A DNA stretch of 35,680 bases, taken from the NCBI GenBank assembly GCA_017436525.1, contig JAFSCX010000038.1, positions 1-35,680 on the forward strand. Direction: 5' to 3'. Position numbers and translations under genes: made by a program. This document shows positions 16,301-23,640 of this stretch, in pieces (the stretch's first letter is position 1; the number at the start of each line of letters is the position of its first letter). Source of the stretch: Clostridia bacterium. Lineage in GTDB: Bacteria > Bacillota > Clostridia > Oscillospirales > QAKW01. Below the pieces are notes generated by a model. It did no database searches, was not told the DNA's origin, and saw only the letters and a program-made list of their open reading frames with translations.

Positions 16301-19300
16301 TCCGAGAAATCGGAGATTTCATAAAGGCGAATGGAGAATTCTGCTCCTGCAGGCCATGTGCCCGCAACGGTTTTGGTGCCTTGCACCTTCAAATTAAGGT
16401 TGGCGGGAGCGGGCTCATAGTTATTGACCACATGGGCCTGATCGGTCTCGGAAGCGCCGATGACCTTTGCCGTATCGGAATAGCGAATACCATTTGTATC
16501 GAGCTGATAGCCTGCGGGCAGGGATCTCTCGCTTACCTCATAGGTTACCCCTTCGGGGATATTGCTGAAGGTGGCAGAATCGCCGTCTTTTAAGGTCAGG
16601 GTATAGGTGCTGCCGTTGGCAACGGCTCCGGCGGGAGGATTCATGCCGCCAAGATCTCCGGTGAAGGCAACATCAATGGTAAATTCTTTTCCATCATGCT
16701 GGGCGTTGGGCGTAAAGCCTTCGGGATAATTGACATCCTTGCTGATCACCAGATCGCCGCTTCCCAAAGGAGCGTTGGTGAATTCAACGGGGGTGATGGT
16801 TTGATTCTGCAAGGTCAGAGAAGCAACGCTTCCGGTAATCGGTGCATTGCCCACCAATACCTTTGCGACCCGATAGCCGCTGCCGCTCTTCTCGCTTACG
16901 GTATAGTCGCCGGCGGTAAGGCCGATGATATAAACCGTCTCGCCGCCTTTGAGGGTAATCTCACCGGTGGTGGGCAGGGCAGAGCGGCTTTCCTCTTGGC
17001 CGTTTGCATCCAAGCGAACCACCTGAGCACCGCTGTGATTGACATCGATCGTGAAGGTGAAGCTCTCATTCGTCTCATACCCTTCGGCAAGGGTCTTGGT
17101 CAGCTTGATGCCGGTGGCGGGGGCGAGGGTCAGCTTACCATTGTTGCCCAGAGTAGAATAGGTGTAATAAATATCGCCGTCTTTTTCTACAAACGGATGA
17201 TCGCTGTAGGGCATGGTTTGGGTATTTTCATCCCCTGCGCCGATGATCTTCGCAGTGCGTTCGTAATCATAATAGCGATGGATGACATCCTTGGGAATGA
17301 TCCAGCCGCCCGAAAGATTTTCATCGGCAACCGCGGAATCCAAAGCCTCTGCCGAGATGGGCTCCAGATGGTGATCATCTGCATGGATTCGAAGAGTGCC
17401 GTCGGTCAGCTTTTCATATACCTGCAGCTGATGGTAATAGCCGCTGCCTTGGGGCTTTGCGCCGGTATAGGGGGTGCCGTCGGCTTTCAATACGGGGGTA
17501 TTTTGGGTGTAATAATAGCGCTCGTTGCTGATGGAAGGCTCAAAGTGGCTGTAGGCATTGAGGGTATCCTCTGCCGCGGCCTTCCATTTATTGGTATAGA
17601 AGACATATTTGCCGTCTTCCTTGGGATGATCGGCAGGCAGATGCTCGGCAAGATTCCAATCCTGCAGCTCCTCTCTCAACTCTGCTTCATAGAGCAGGCG
17701 AACCGGCGCATAGGCATCGGTGCCGGTATCGGAGGCAAGCTGCAGATCCATCAGGCGGGTGATATTGCCATCGGAATCCACCTCGACCTCCACCTCATAA
17801 GTCAGGGTGGGGATCAGGGAGGCGGGGATCTGCCAGGTGAGGATCTGATCGCCGGTGGCAATCTCGGTGGCGATCCGCACGGTCATATACATCATATCCG
17901 TATTGGAAACGCCGGAAAGGACGGTGGTATCGCCCAAGAAGCCATAGGACTTCATATAATGGGTAGCGTTTGCGGGATATTGATCGGCAGAAATTCCTTC
18001 ATGCCAGAAATCAATAAAGTTGCCGCTCGCATCGGAGAACCAACCGATATAGTTGCTGAATTCGGAATCGGAGCGATAGTAGAGCTGCTGATGATCATAA
18101 GCGGCTGATACCAGCGCTTGGGCCACGGGGGTGCTGGAAATGCCCAGCCGCTCTTTGACCGATTGGATCAGAGAGTCGCCCATGGCGGTAGGCTGATCGG
18201 GGGTGCCCAGGGCATCATCGGAATCTCTCAGTGCGCTTGCCAAAGCGGCGCCGGAGAATAAGCGATTGCCGACCACCAAGCCCTTGACATCGGAAATCTC
18301 CATAAAACGGCCGATTTTATCCACAAAGGTCAGATAGCCGTCATGGTTATGGTTGCCCTCCACATAGGTAGGATAATAGCGGGATTGAAGGATGATTTCA
18401 TTGACGATGGCGGCAAAGGCCTGATTCATGGCATTATCATTATTTGCCGCAAAATAGCGATCGACATAATCCCGATCTGCTTCGCTCAAGCGGGCAAGGC
18501 CGCTTGCCGCATTTTGGACATAGAGCCGCTCGTTGGTGGCGGAGGCAGACCAGCCGTTTTGCCGATAAACCCGATAGATGGGGATATTCTCATCGTTTAG
18601 AAAATCAGACCAAAGATTATTCTGCACAGCGCTTGCATTGGTAGGATTCAATACACTGAGCGCCTCGGGGCGATTCAGCGCGGTAGAGCCATAGCCCAAG
18701 GTATAGAGCAGGGCCGGCTTTTCATAGTGATCGGTGATCTGCTTTTTGGCAAAGGCGGTAGTCAGGGAGGTAACGAAGGCGATGGAATCCCGATGGCCGA
18801 TGCCGTTGCGATCGGCGGTAGAGCCATCGTAATGCCACATGGTGCTCTGGCCCAGCTCCCAATCCCCGTTGCTTTGCTGGGCGCCGTCGTAGTCGGGGTT
18901 GGCAAGGGTGGGCTCGCCGTCGGTCATCAAAACCATGATGGGCAGGCGGTTGGTGCCGGCCTGCACCCCTTCTTTGACGACAGGATCTGCCTGAAGCAGA
19001 AGGTCCATGGCCTCATAGACACCGTCCTGCATAAAGGTGCCGGTAGATACATCGGTTTTAACGGTCGATACGAGGTCGCCTGCGGAATTGCGCACGCCGC
19101 TTGTTACCTGCAACGCATAATTCTCTACGCGATCATCGTTGCGGGTGGGATTGAGGAACTGCCCGTTTGCGGCGGGCGTATAGCTATCCAGCGGCATCAG
19201 AACGCGGGTGATTCCATCGGCGGCAGAGAAGGATTTATTGGTATTGCCTGCATAAAGCACCACTGCCACACGATTGTTCTTATTCAATGCCAGCAAGGAA

Positions 19301-19788
19301 GAAATGGCAGTATTGGCGGAGGCTGCCAGCTCATCCAAAGCGGAGCCGCCTCGATCGTCGGTATAGCGCATGGAGCTGGAAAGATCCAGAATAAAGACAG
19401 TATCGGTAGGCAGGGTGGAATAGCCCTTGATCTGCTTATTGGAAGCCATGGCCGAGAGGGCTACCAAGAAATTATCGCCCCGATCGGAGAGGGGGAAGGA
19501 TTGCTGATTGTATTTAGCATCCAGCAGCTGCTGAGGGATTTCCTCAGGATCAAAGACTGATTTATCGGTCCAGACACTGCCTGCATATTCGGTGGAAAGC
19601 TCCACATTATCGGGGTCGTTTTCCTTTACGCCGAAATAGAGCTTCCATTGATCCAAGGTATGGGGGTCTACCACCGTATTGTCCGGGCTTGCGGCGGCAA
19701 CGCTCCAAGCGGGCAGAGAAGAGAAAAGCAAAATGAAGCAAAGCAGGATGCTCATGATGCGGGTGGAAAGATTGATTTTTTTAGTCAT
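13339..19788 (-). CDS. Very large VWA-domain, pilin-repeat surface protein with a sortase-like signal
   Basis: 2149 residues, exported. Signal peptide at about 1-33 (basic KK, hydrophobic ILLCFILLFSSL, cleavage near AAAS). A von Willebrand A domain spans about 125-480 with a complete MIDAS: Asp135-Ser137-Ser139 (ILDLSSSM), a Thr near 251 and Asp290 (LMTDGEPT). A long unassigned region follows. From about 890 come prealbumin-like domains (near 892, 1014 and a SpaA-like one near 1276), and Spy0128/FctA-type repeats start near 1135, 1409, 1548, 1681, 1820 and 1945. Each has a GTK(T/K)L-type lysine start and a YYFxVxEE-type strand, the layout of self-made isopeptide bonds. A Pro/Glu-rich wall spacer (2067-2114), QPQTG (2116-2120), a membrane helix and KKARR end the protein. 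GGAGG precedes the ATG. Likely an adhesin or pilus-tip protein; no sortase gene is in the window. Confidence 0.93.
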   Translation of the reverse strand: MTKKINLSTRIMSILLCFILLFSSLPAWSVAAASPDNTVVDPHTLDQWKLYFGVKENDPDNVELSTEYAGSVWTDKSVFDPEEIPQQLLDAKYNQQSFPLSDRGDNFLVALSAMASNKQIKGYSTLPTDTVFILDLSSSMRYTDDRGGSALDELAASANTAISSLLALNKNNRVAVVLYAGNTNKSFSAADGITRVLMPLDSYTPAANGQFLNPTRNDDRVENYALQVTSGVRNSAGDLVSTVKTDVSTGTFMQDGVYEAMDLLLQADPVVKEGVQAGTNRLPIMVLMTDGEPTLANPDYDGAQQSNGDWELGQSTMWHYDGSTADRNGIGHRDSIAFVTSLTTAFAKKQITDHYEKPALLYTLGYGSTALNRPEALSVLNPTNASAVQNNLWSDFLNDENIPIYRVYRQNGWSASATNERLYVQNAASGLARLSEADRDYVDRYFAANNDNAMNQAFAAIVNEIILQSRYYPTYVEGNHNHDGYLTFVDKIGRFMEISDVKGLVVGNRLFSGAALASALRDSDDALGTPDQPTAMGDSLIQSVKERLGISSTPVAQALVSAAYDHQQLYYRSDSEFSNYIGWFSDASGNFIDFWHEGISADQYPANATHYMKSYGFLGDTTVLSGVSNTDMMYMTVRIATEIATGDQILTWQIPASLIPTLTYEVEVEVDSDGNITRLMDLQLASDTGTDAYAPVRLLYEAELREELQDWNLAEHLPADHPKEDGKYVFYTNKWKAAAEDTLNAYSHFEPSISNERYYYTQNTPVLKADGTPYTGAKPQGSGYYHQLQVYEKLTDGTLRIHADDHHLEPISAEALDSAVADENLSGGWIIPKDVIHRYYDYERTAKIIGAGDENTQTMPYSDHPFVEKDGDIYYTYSTLGNNGKLTLAPATGIKLTKTLAEGYETNESFTFTIDVNHSGAQVVRLDANGQEESRSALPTTGEITLKGGETVYIIGLTAGDYTVSEKSGSGYRVAKVLVGNAPITGSVASLTLQNQTITPVEFTNAPLGSGDLVISKDVNYPEGFTPNAQHDGKEFTIDVAFTGDLGGMNPPAGAVANGSTYTLTLKDGDSATFSNIPEGVTYEVSERSLPAGYQLDTNGIRYSDTAKVIGASETDQAHVVNNYEPAPANLNLKVQGTKTVAGTWPAGAEFSIRLYEISDFSDSDPVALGNAAVVTESNPHYEFDFSDPAINRSSFEKTGTYYFIVAEEIPADADRIPDMAYDRSYGLFAVTIADANADGALEIADIRTLQGAAFDGSLTITKNFTNVVTKDIVYIHLSKTVADDAGTPNTDHLADITFGLFESQNATAPAYYVMTDKAGKATFAIPVTKDSLGASGKTYYLREIAPPTADRVVGMHYNEDWIGQFQIQWDDGQNEALTAYTPANGVSSPYAGEEISHTNTYEPNVAATLLLSGTKTLNGQQDLGGRSFNFYLYKTTAAFVIQDEQQDKLQEVTNRDNAITFNELTFTAPGLYYFSVKEEHLEKEGITSDKNHYHITVLVEKFVDNDGTTRLRIADGYPHITAYGAAGTIAPNALNFNNRYTISGSADAIIQGTKTLKGRPLLNGEFKFRLTEVADETGAPLQNPLILEAESGITNGDTAPFRFAPLTYTEEGTHYYKIEEIKGAENRGITYAANDYIVKVVVKDNGIGGLATEQSIVKSSDGSTAIHFTNSYKPAKKAANLFSTKELHGRVLRDGEFQFTILETANDFATPISGGISATVANDLHGNIAFPEVEFTAAGERYFLIEEEAGTAGGVVYDPAKFHVTVTATDNLLGALDLTTKIFKETIELDENEQPQTVRTEASSILFSNHYHTDTLPLEIGGTKKLTGRTLGEKEFKFFLYAVDESFSIPDGATPLEAFNAADGSFRFTPITIAKAGTYRFMVTEDPATTAERVTNDQSVYHLIIEVKDDLNGKLYEENRLIQKVGEANPAAEILFTNVYTPKPEDIKVHFQVEKKITQKGSETIGPEGFEFLLENTETHEKFTLKSDGLGKAVFTLGYGEEDLGKTYSYKLSEINTGKEYVTYSTAEYLITVAISMGENNQLIATLTNNSGAAEQIIAAFENIYDYTPDPQPEPEEPEVEVPSIEEPSIKEPQPVEPQPEEQKPEEPQNEATHQPQTGDTSNLALWFALLFVSGGIMTFLQIKKARR

Positions 19789-19800
19789 GGTTTTTTCCTC

Positions 19801-20148
19801 CTATAATAATTTCTGCCGCTTGGGGCAGGAGCAGAGTCCGAATAATTCTTCTTGCTTGCGAAAGTGCACGCAATCGGCGCAGCTATCGCCGGATGAAGGG
19901 CCTTGATAGCCCTCGCAGATATCCTGCATGGCCGTAACAAAGGGCAGGCCGTCTTTGGTAAAGCGGGGGCTTTTCAAAAAATCGGGATAGATGGGAATGG
20001 GCTCATTGAATCGGCTGTGCCGCTCAAATTCCTCATAATATCCATAATAAAGATCAAAGGTGATGCCCTCGATGGTTACGCTCTTATAAAGAGTGCCCTC
20101 CTTGGGAGGGGCTTGAGAGAGATCCGAATTGAAAAGATTGGTAAGCAT
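19801..20148 (-). CDS. Small cysteine-rich protein of unknown function
   Basis: 115 residues from the ATG at 20148, which has AAGGA about 7-10 nt upstream; a longer frame to 20223 lacks an RBS. The N-terminal two thirds are rich in Tyr and Phe (ITFDLYYGYYEEFERHSRF). The C-terminus carries five Cys and a His (DICEGYQ, then DSCADCVHFRKQEELFGLCS, then CPKR), spaced like a small zinc or iron-sulfur site. There is no signal peptide. It lies 12 nt upstream of the giant surface protein in the same direction, so the two are probably cotranscribed, but a functional link is not shown. Confidence 0.7.
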   Translation of the reverse strand: MLTNLFNSDLSQAPPKEGTLYKSVTIEGITFDLYYGYYEEFERHSRFNEPIPIYPDFLKSPRFTKDGLPFVTAMQDICEGYQGPSSGDSCADCVHFRKQEELFGLCSCPKRQKLL

Positions 20149-20200
20149 ATGAAATCCTTTCCTTGGAGAGGGTCTCCGTTTTATTTTCGGCAAAAAGAAA

Positions 20201-20239
20201 ATCTGCCATACTGATTTTTCCAAAAACAGTATAGCAGAT
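20201..20239. promoter_or_regulatory. Inverted repeat overlapping the likely promoter of the surface-protein operon
   Basis: ATCTGCCATACTG (20201-20213) and CAGTATAGCAGAT (20227-20239) pair with one mismatch. On the minus strand the distal arm contains TATACT, a possible -10 box. The plus-strand side is followed by six T residues, so it could also act as a hairpin terminator, but no plus-strand gene precedes it. Confidence 0.4.
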
Positions 20240-20270
20240 CTTTTTTATTTTCGGTATTACCCGTTCAAGT

Positions 20271-20302
20271 AAAAATCGGCCAAAAATTCATGGCCGATTT
20301 TT
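20271..20302 (-). terminator. Terminator of the dual-HTH regulator gene
   Basis: A perfect 12-bp stem (20271-20282 with 20291-20302) ending in five A/T pairs, 20 nt after the stop of the regulator gene. Confidence 0.85.
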
Positions 20303-20322
20303 CCGAAAAACGGCTAAAAATT

Positions 20323-21561
20323 TTATAGAAAAGCGGCGAAATTTTCGCGGGAGGCACCGGTCTTTGCCGCCACATTGCTGATCGCCTGCTTGACCGCCGA
20401 GACCGACATATGCAGCTTTGCCGCAATCTCGCCGTTTTTCATCCCGAAAGCGGCAAGTTTTGCCACTGCCCGTTCCTTTTGGGAAAGGGTGGTAATAATG
20501 GTGCGCCCGCGGACCGATCCGCTCAGCTTCGACCAGCCTTCATTATAGATCCGATAAAGGCGGTTTACCTGCTCCCATGCAGAAGGATCGGCAAGGGTGA
20601 GCCGCTGCTCCAGCAGATGGGAAAGGACACGGCAATATTCTGCCAGCAAGCCATACAGCCGATCGGGGCGCGCAAGAGCGATGGCCCGATCAATATGATA
20701 GATGGCCTGCTCGTCATTGTCGCTGTTGTGGTATACGGTGGCGCAGGTAAGCCGCAGATAAATCTCGGAGATCAATGCTTTATCGGCCATTGCCTGAGAA
20801 ATCATGGGCTCAAGGGTGTTGGGGATCATCCCCATCAGAGAGAGGCCCTGTATGCCTTGAAGATTCATCTCTTTGGTGGCCACTGCATAAGCGGAGGCAT
20901 ATAAATATTTGGCATAAAAGACCTTGACCGCAGGCAGGGCATCATGGTGCAGCGGCTCAAAGCGCCCCATCTTAAACCATTCGGGGAAGGCGGAGACATC
21001 GTAAAGCATGCTATCCACCGCTGTAATGGAAAAGGCGGCAATATCCCGATCCTGATCGCTTTTTACCGGCGCTTCCGCAATATGGATCTTGGCCTTTCGC
21101 CAAAGAGCCAGATCCCCCCGCCAGATGGCGCAAAGGGCAAGGAGCATCCCTGCGGAAATCATGGCATAAAAGCCGCCTTTTTGGTTGAGAAGCTCATTGG
21201 CGACATCATATGCCTTTCCGATCTCTCCGCGGGAATAGGCGATCTCTGCTTGCAGCAGGATTTGGGCTTCGGGATTGGCGCTGAGGGCGGCAATGCACTC
21301 CTCGGCCTTGCCGGAGGCAGAATAAAGATCGGTCATATGCAGAAAAGGGGTCTTTCTCGGCATGGGGAGGTCGTTTTCAATGAGAGGGTGATTTTGCGCC
21401 TTTTTTCTGCCGTCGGCAGGGCGGAGGGCACCTTTTGGAATCATCCAATCTCGGCCCATGCGGCAAGCCCCCTCAATCTTTCCCTTTTGGCATAGGGCTT
21501 GAATGTAGCGAAGAGAAACCCCCCAAAGGGCGGCGGTCTCCTGAGCGGTATTCCATTCCAT
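20323..21561 (-). CDS. Dual-HTH regulator: N-terminal excisionase/MerR-like and C-terminal LuxR-type domains
   Basis: 412 residues. Residues 1-50 look like a MerR/excisionase helix-turn-helix (MEWNTAQETAALWGVSLRYI, QALCQKGKIEGACRMGRDWM, IPKGAL). Residues about 75-345 are helical with tetratricopeptide-like character (AEIAYSRGEIGKAYDVANEL, then LRLTCATVYHNSDNDEQAIY). Residues about 350-412 are a LuxR/GerE HTH (LSQKERAVAKLAAFGMKNGE, IAAKLHMSVSAVKQAISNVA). There is no receiver or kinase domain. It therefore carries DNA-binding modules at both ends, which is unusual. AAGGA precedes the ATG. Its promoter sits between two copies of CGCCATGGCG, a likely autoregulatory site. Terminated by the hairpin at 20271-20302. 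Confidence 0.82.
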   Translation of the reverse strand: MEWNTAQETAALWGVSLRYIQALCQKGKIEGACRMGRDWMIPKGALRPADGRKKAQNHPLIENDLPMPRKTPFLHMTDLYSASGKAEECIAALSANPEAQILLQAEIAYSRGEIGKAYDVANELLNQKGGFYAMISAGMLLALCAIWRGDLALWRKAKIHIAEAPVKSDQDRDIAAFSITAVDSMLYDVSAFPEWFKMGRFEPLHHDALPAVKVFYAKYLYASAYAVATKEMNLQGIQGLSLMGMIPNTLEPMISQAMADKALISEIYLRLTCATVYHNSDNDEQAIYHIDRAIALARPDRLYGLLAEYCRVLSHLLEQRLTLADPSAWEQVNRLYRIYNEGWSKLSGSVRGRTIITTLSQKERAVAKLAAFGMKNGEIAAKLHMSVSAVKQAISNVAAKTGASRENFAAFL

Positions 21562-21584
21562 GGATCAAACGTCCTTTCTAAGAA

Positions 21585-21637
21585 TTGTGCGCCATGGCGT
21601 ACACTATAAGAATAGTATACTACGCCATGGCGCACAA
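21585..21637. promoter_or_regulatory. Paired operators: perfect 17-bp inverted repeat with palindromic arms
   Basis: TTGTGCGCCATGGCGTA (21585-21601) and its exact reverse complement (21621-21637) flank 19 bp. Each arm contains CGCCATGGCG, itself a 10-bp palindrome, so the site offers two dyads 36 bp apart. One arm lies between -35 and -10 of the regulator's promoter, the other just after the transcription start. This is the geometry of a repressed, probably autoregulated, promoter. Confidence 0.8.
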
Positions 21638-21642
21638 TGCAA
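21614..21642 (-). promoter_or_regulatory. Promoter of the dual-HTH regulator gene
   Basis: On the minus strand TTGCAT (21642-21637), 17 bp, TATACT (21619-21614). The spacer is the distal operator arm. Confidence 0.7.
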
Positions 21643-21670
21643 GGGTTATTTCTTTAATTTGAAGAAGGCG

Positions 21671-21765
21671 GAGGAAAACGAGTAGGATTTCTTTTCCCTT
21701 GCCGATTTATAGAATCGGCAGAATTCTTTTATGCTCTTATTTTCTGCGGTCTGTTCCTTTTTTTC
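21671..21765. repeat. Dispersed intergenic repeat, copy C (right part)
   Basis: Matches the right two thirds of copies A and B from AGTAGGATTTC through GGTCTGT and the T run. It lacks the first hairpin and the GACAGTCTG tail. It contains a cleaner hairpin than copy A (CCGATTTATAGAATCGG). It lies directly at the stop codon of the SGNH hydrolase, with no separate terminator, so it may itself end that transcript. Confidence 0.7.
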
Positions 21766-22467
21766 TTAAAAAAGTATTTTTGCTGCCTCATTATAGATTC
21801 GCTCGGCGATGGCGCTCATGCCAAGATCGCCGGGATGGGCGGCAACGCCCGAATGTTCAAAAAGGCCGATCGCCTTCATCTGATCCTGCTCCCCTAAATC
21901 GCCAAGGTAAATGCAGGGCAGATTTTGCGCTTTGGCATATTCCATGATCCCCTCATCCCCCGGATGAGCCCAGAAGCCGGTGGTAAGGATGATTTTTGCC
22001 TTTTTGGAAGGATTCAGATAAGAAAGGAAGGCATCCAGCTCTTTGATAAAGAGGGATGAATCAAATTCCTTTTTGGGGCAATTTTCAATAAACCGCATGA
22101 TAATGAGATCGGCATCGAAATCGCGGGCGGATTGATAGAGGGGGTAGGTCTCCTCTCCCGTTTTATATTGCCGCTCCCAATCGGCTACCTGGCAGATGCA
22201 AAAGGCGCTTTTTGCATCCTTTTCTAAGATCGCTTCCATCAGCAGATGCGCATAATCCTTTTCTTTGGCAGAGGCGGCCATTCCCCATTCGCCATGCCAG
22301 CCGATATCGGCTTTAGGGCCATGGAGCGTAATGGAATTGCCGCAGAGGAGAATCCGCTTGCCCTCTCCCTCTAAATGCTCAAAACGCACCAAGGCGCTAT
22401 CCTTTAATTGGTTTTTGGAATCCACCGTATTTTGGTCCATTTGGGAAAACGATTGTTTGATAGTCAT
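21766..22467 (-). CDS. SGNH/GDSL-type hydrolase-like protein
   Basis: 233 residues, no signal peptide. KRILLCGNSITLHGP near residue 37 matches block I of the SGNH family (GNSIT in place of GDSIT, nucleophile Ser). ADLIIMRFIENC matches the block III region (Glu-Asn in place of the usual Gly-x-Asn), and the C-terminal GVAAHPGDLGMSAIAERIYN supplies the Asp/His block with HPGDLGM. Family members are esterases or lipases acting on acyl or acetyl groups, often on sugars. The ATG at 22467 has GGAG about 7 nt upstream; an ATG 27 nt earlier lacks an RBS. Its promoter is spanned by a 14-bp inverted repeat. Confidence 0.82.
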   Translation of the reverse strand: MTIKQSFSQMDQNTVDSKNQLKDSALVRFEHLEGEGKRILLCGNSITLHGPKADIGWHGEWGMAASAKEKDYAHLLMEAILEKDAKSAFCICQVADWERQYKTGEETYPLYQSARDFDADLIIMRFIENCPKKEFDSSLFIKELDAFLSYLNPSKKAKIILTTGFWAHPGDEGIMEYAKAQNLPCIYLGDLGEQDQMKAIGLFEHSGVAAHPGDLGMSAIAERIYNEAAKILF

Positions 22468-22496
22468 GGAAAACTCTCCTTTATTTTTTATCATGT

Positions 22497-22546
22497 ATTA
22501 TAGCATAAAATGAGGCGGGGGTAAAGACCTTTGCCTCATTTTATGC
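22497..22546 (-). promoter_or_regulatory. Promoter and operator of the SGNH hydrolase gene
   Basis: On the minus strand TTTACC (22525-22520), 17 bp, TATAAT (22502-22497). GCATAAAATGAGGC (22503-22516) fills the spacer, and its exact reverse complement (22533-22546) lies upstream of the -35 box. Confidence 0.65.
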
Positions 22547-22555
22547 TGTATTTTA

Positions 22556-22702
22556 TCAAAGATCGCGTTGCCACTTTTGAATCATAGATATGCTGTTGCT
22601 TTGTCTGTCGGGAATTTGAATTCTGTCGAACAGGACAGGGGTTACCGCGCCGATGAGCTTGCCGTTTTGCAGGATCGAGCTGCCGCTCACCGATGTGTTC
22701 AT
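22556..22702 (-). pseudogene. Remnant of a SpoIVB-like (peptidase S55) C-terminus
   Basis: A 48-codon open frame without an RBS reads MNTSVSGSSILQNGKLIGAV followed by TPVLFDRIQ. The first half matches the catalytic-serine end of SpoIVB in this same window (GMSGSPILQNGKIIGAVTHV at the end of the 25917-27050 gene), and the DNA is alike too (GCCGATGAGCTTGCCGTTTTG against GCCGATGATCTTGCCGTTTTG). The conserved part then runs into unrelated sequence. Upstream codons, also open, do not restore the rest of the protease. It is best read as a decayed fragment of a second S55 gene. Confidence 0.6.
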
Positions 22703-22725
22703 ATAGGGCCAACAAAGCAAGCATA

Positions 22726-23547
22726 TTAAAAATCGCTCAGCCCTTTTCTGTATTTTGCGGGGGAGAGGCCGGTTTTTTGCTTGAATATATTAGAAAAATA
22801 GTATTCATCCGCAAAGTTTAAGTGATCGGCGATCTGCTTTACCGATAGGTTGGTATTTATAAGCATATCCTTGGCAAGCTTGATTTTTTTCTCCAAGAAA
22901 TAGGCATAGGGAGTAATACCGTAGGCCTTTTTGAAGATTTTGATGCTCTGGGATTCGGAGCGGGAGATATAGCGGCATAATTCCTCCATTTTGAATTTAG
23001 AAGCGGCATGATTGCGAAGATATTCCCTCATTTTTTCAGCAATATCGAATGGGTGATCGATGCTCTTTATATGCTCTCTCATTTTTAGAAAGGCTCTATT
23101 GAGAATGCAGATGATTTCTTCGGTGCTGTCTTCCTTATTCTCTTTTGCTAAAGCTAAGATCATTTGCAGTTCATTGCTCAAATCAAGTCCTTTGAAATAA
23201 TAGATATTTTTAAGGCCGTAGCCCTCGATCAAGCTATCCGGCAAGCTGCCCGATACATTGATAAAGATTTTTTTCCAGGGGGTTTCTTTATCGCTGAAAT
23301 AGTGGTGAGTGGTGCCGACTTGCAAAAGATAGGTGTCGCCCTCCTCGGGATAAAAGGTCTGACCATCAATCCGGAGCACACCCATCCCTTTTTCGATATA
23401 TTCAAGGCAAGCTACATCGGAATTCTTTCGGCTGATCTCATAATTTTTATCGGGATAGGTGATGCCGCACATCTGGATCCTTAAAAGATCCCTGATGCCG
23501 CCGGTTTGATTTACATAGTATATTTCTTCGTTTCCGGCCCTTTTCAT
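22726..23547 (-). CDS. AraC family transcriptional regulator with cupin-like sensor
   Basis: 273 residues. The N-terminal half is a cupin-type arm (ACLEYIEKGMGVLRIDGQTF, then PEEGDTYLLQVGTTHHYFSD). The C-terminal 100 residues are an AraC DNA-binding domain (FKMEELCRYISRSESQSIKI, FKKAYGITPYAYFLEKKI, then LSVKQIADHLNFADEYYFSN and TGLSPAKYRKG). The ATG at 23547 is chosen because GAGGAAAA lies about 6-10 nt before it; the ATG 15 nt upstream has no RBS. Divergent from the GtaA-like gene, which it probably activates in response to a sugar or glycan (inference). Confidence 0.9.
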   Translation of the reverse strand: MKRAGNEEIYYVNQTGGIRDLLRIQMCGITYPDKNYEISRKNSDVACLEYIEKGMGVLRIDGQTFYPEEGDTYLLQVGTTHHYFSDKETPWKKIFINVSGSLPDSLIEGYGLKNIYYFKGLDLSNELQMILALAKENKEDSTEEIICILNRAFLKMREHIKSIDHPFDIAEKMREYLRNHAASKFKMEELCRYISRSESQSIKIFKKAYGITPYAYFLEKKIKLAKDMLINTNLSVKQIADHLNFADEYYFSNIFKQKTGLSPAKYRKGLSDF

Positions 23548-23582
23548 AACAGTTTTCCTCATTTTTTAGACGGTAATTTATA

Positions 23583-23611
23583 TTGTTTTTTGATTATTAT
23601 AACATTATAAT
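23583..23611 (+). promoter_or_regulatory. Predicted promoter of the GtaA-like gene
   Basis: TTGTTT (23583-23588), 17 bp, TATAAT (23606-23611), about 30 nt before the start codon. The weak -35 box fits activator dependence. Confidence 0.5.
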
Positions 23612-23640
23612 GCAAATAGTTCAATATTATTCGGAGGTTT

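Noticed and set aside
16696-19560. Further long plus-strand frames (470 and 277 codons)
   Set aside because: Also antisense shadows of the VWA protein gene, without RBS or recognisable domains.
22536-22724. A 62-codon minus-strand frame over the SpoIVB remnant
   Set aside because: A different frame of the same strand carries the recognisable S55 motif; this one has no RBS or family match.
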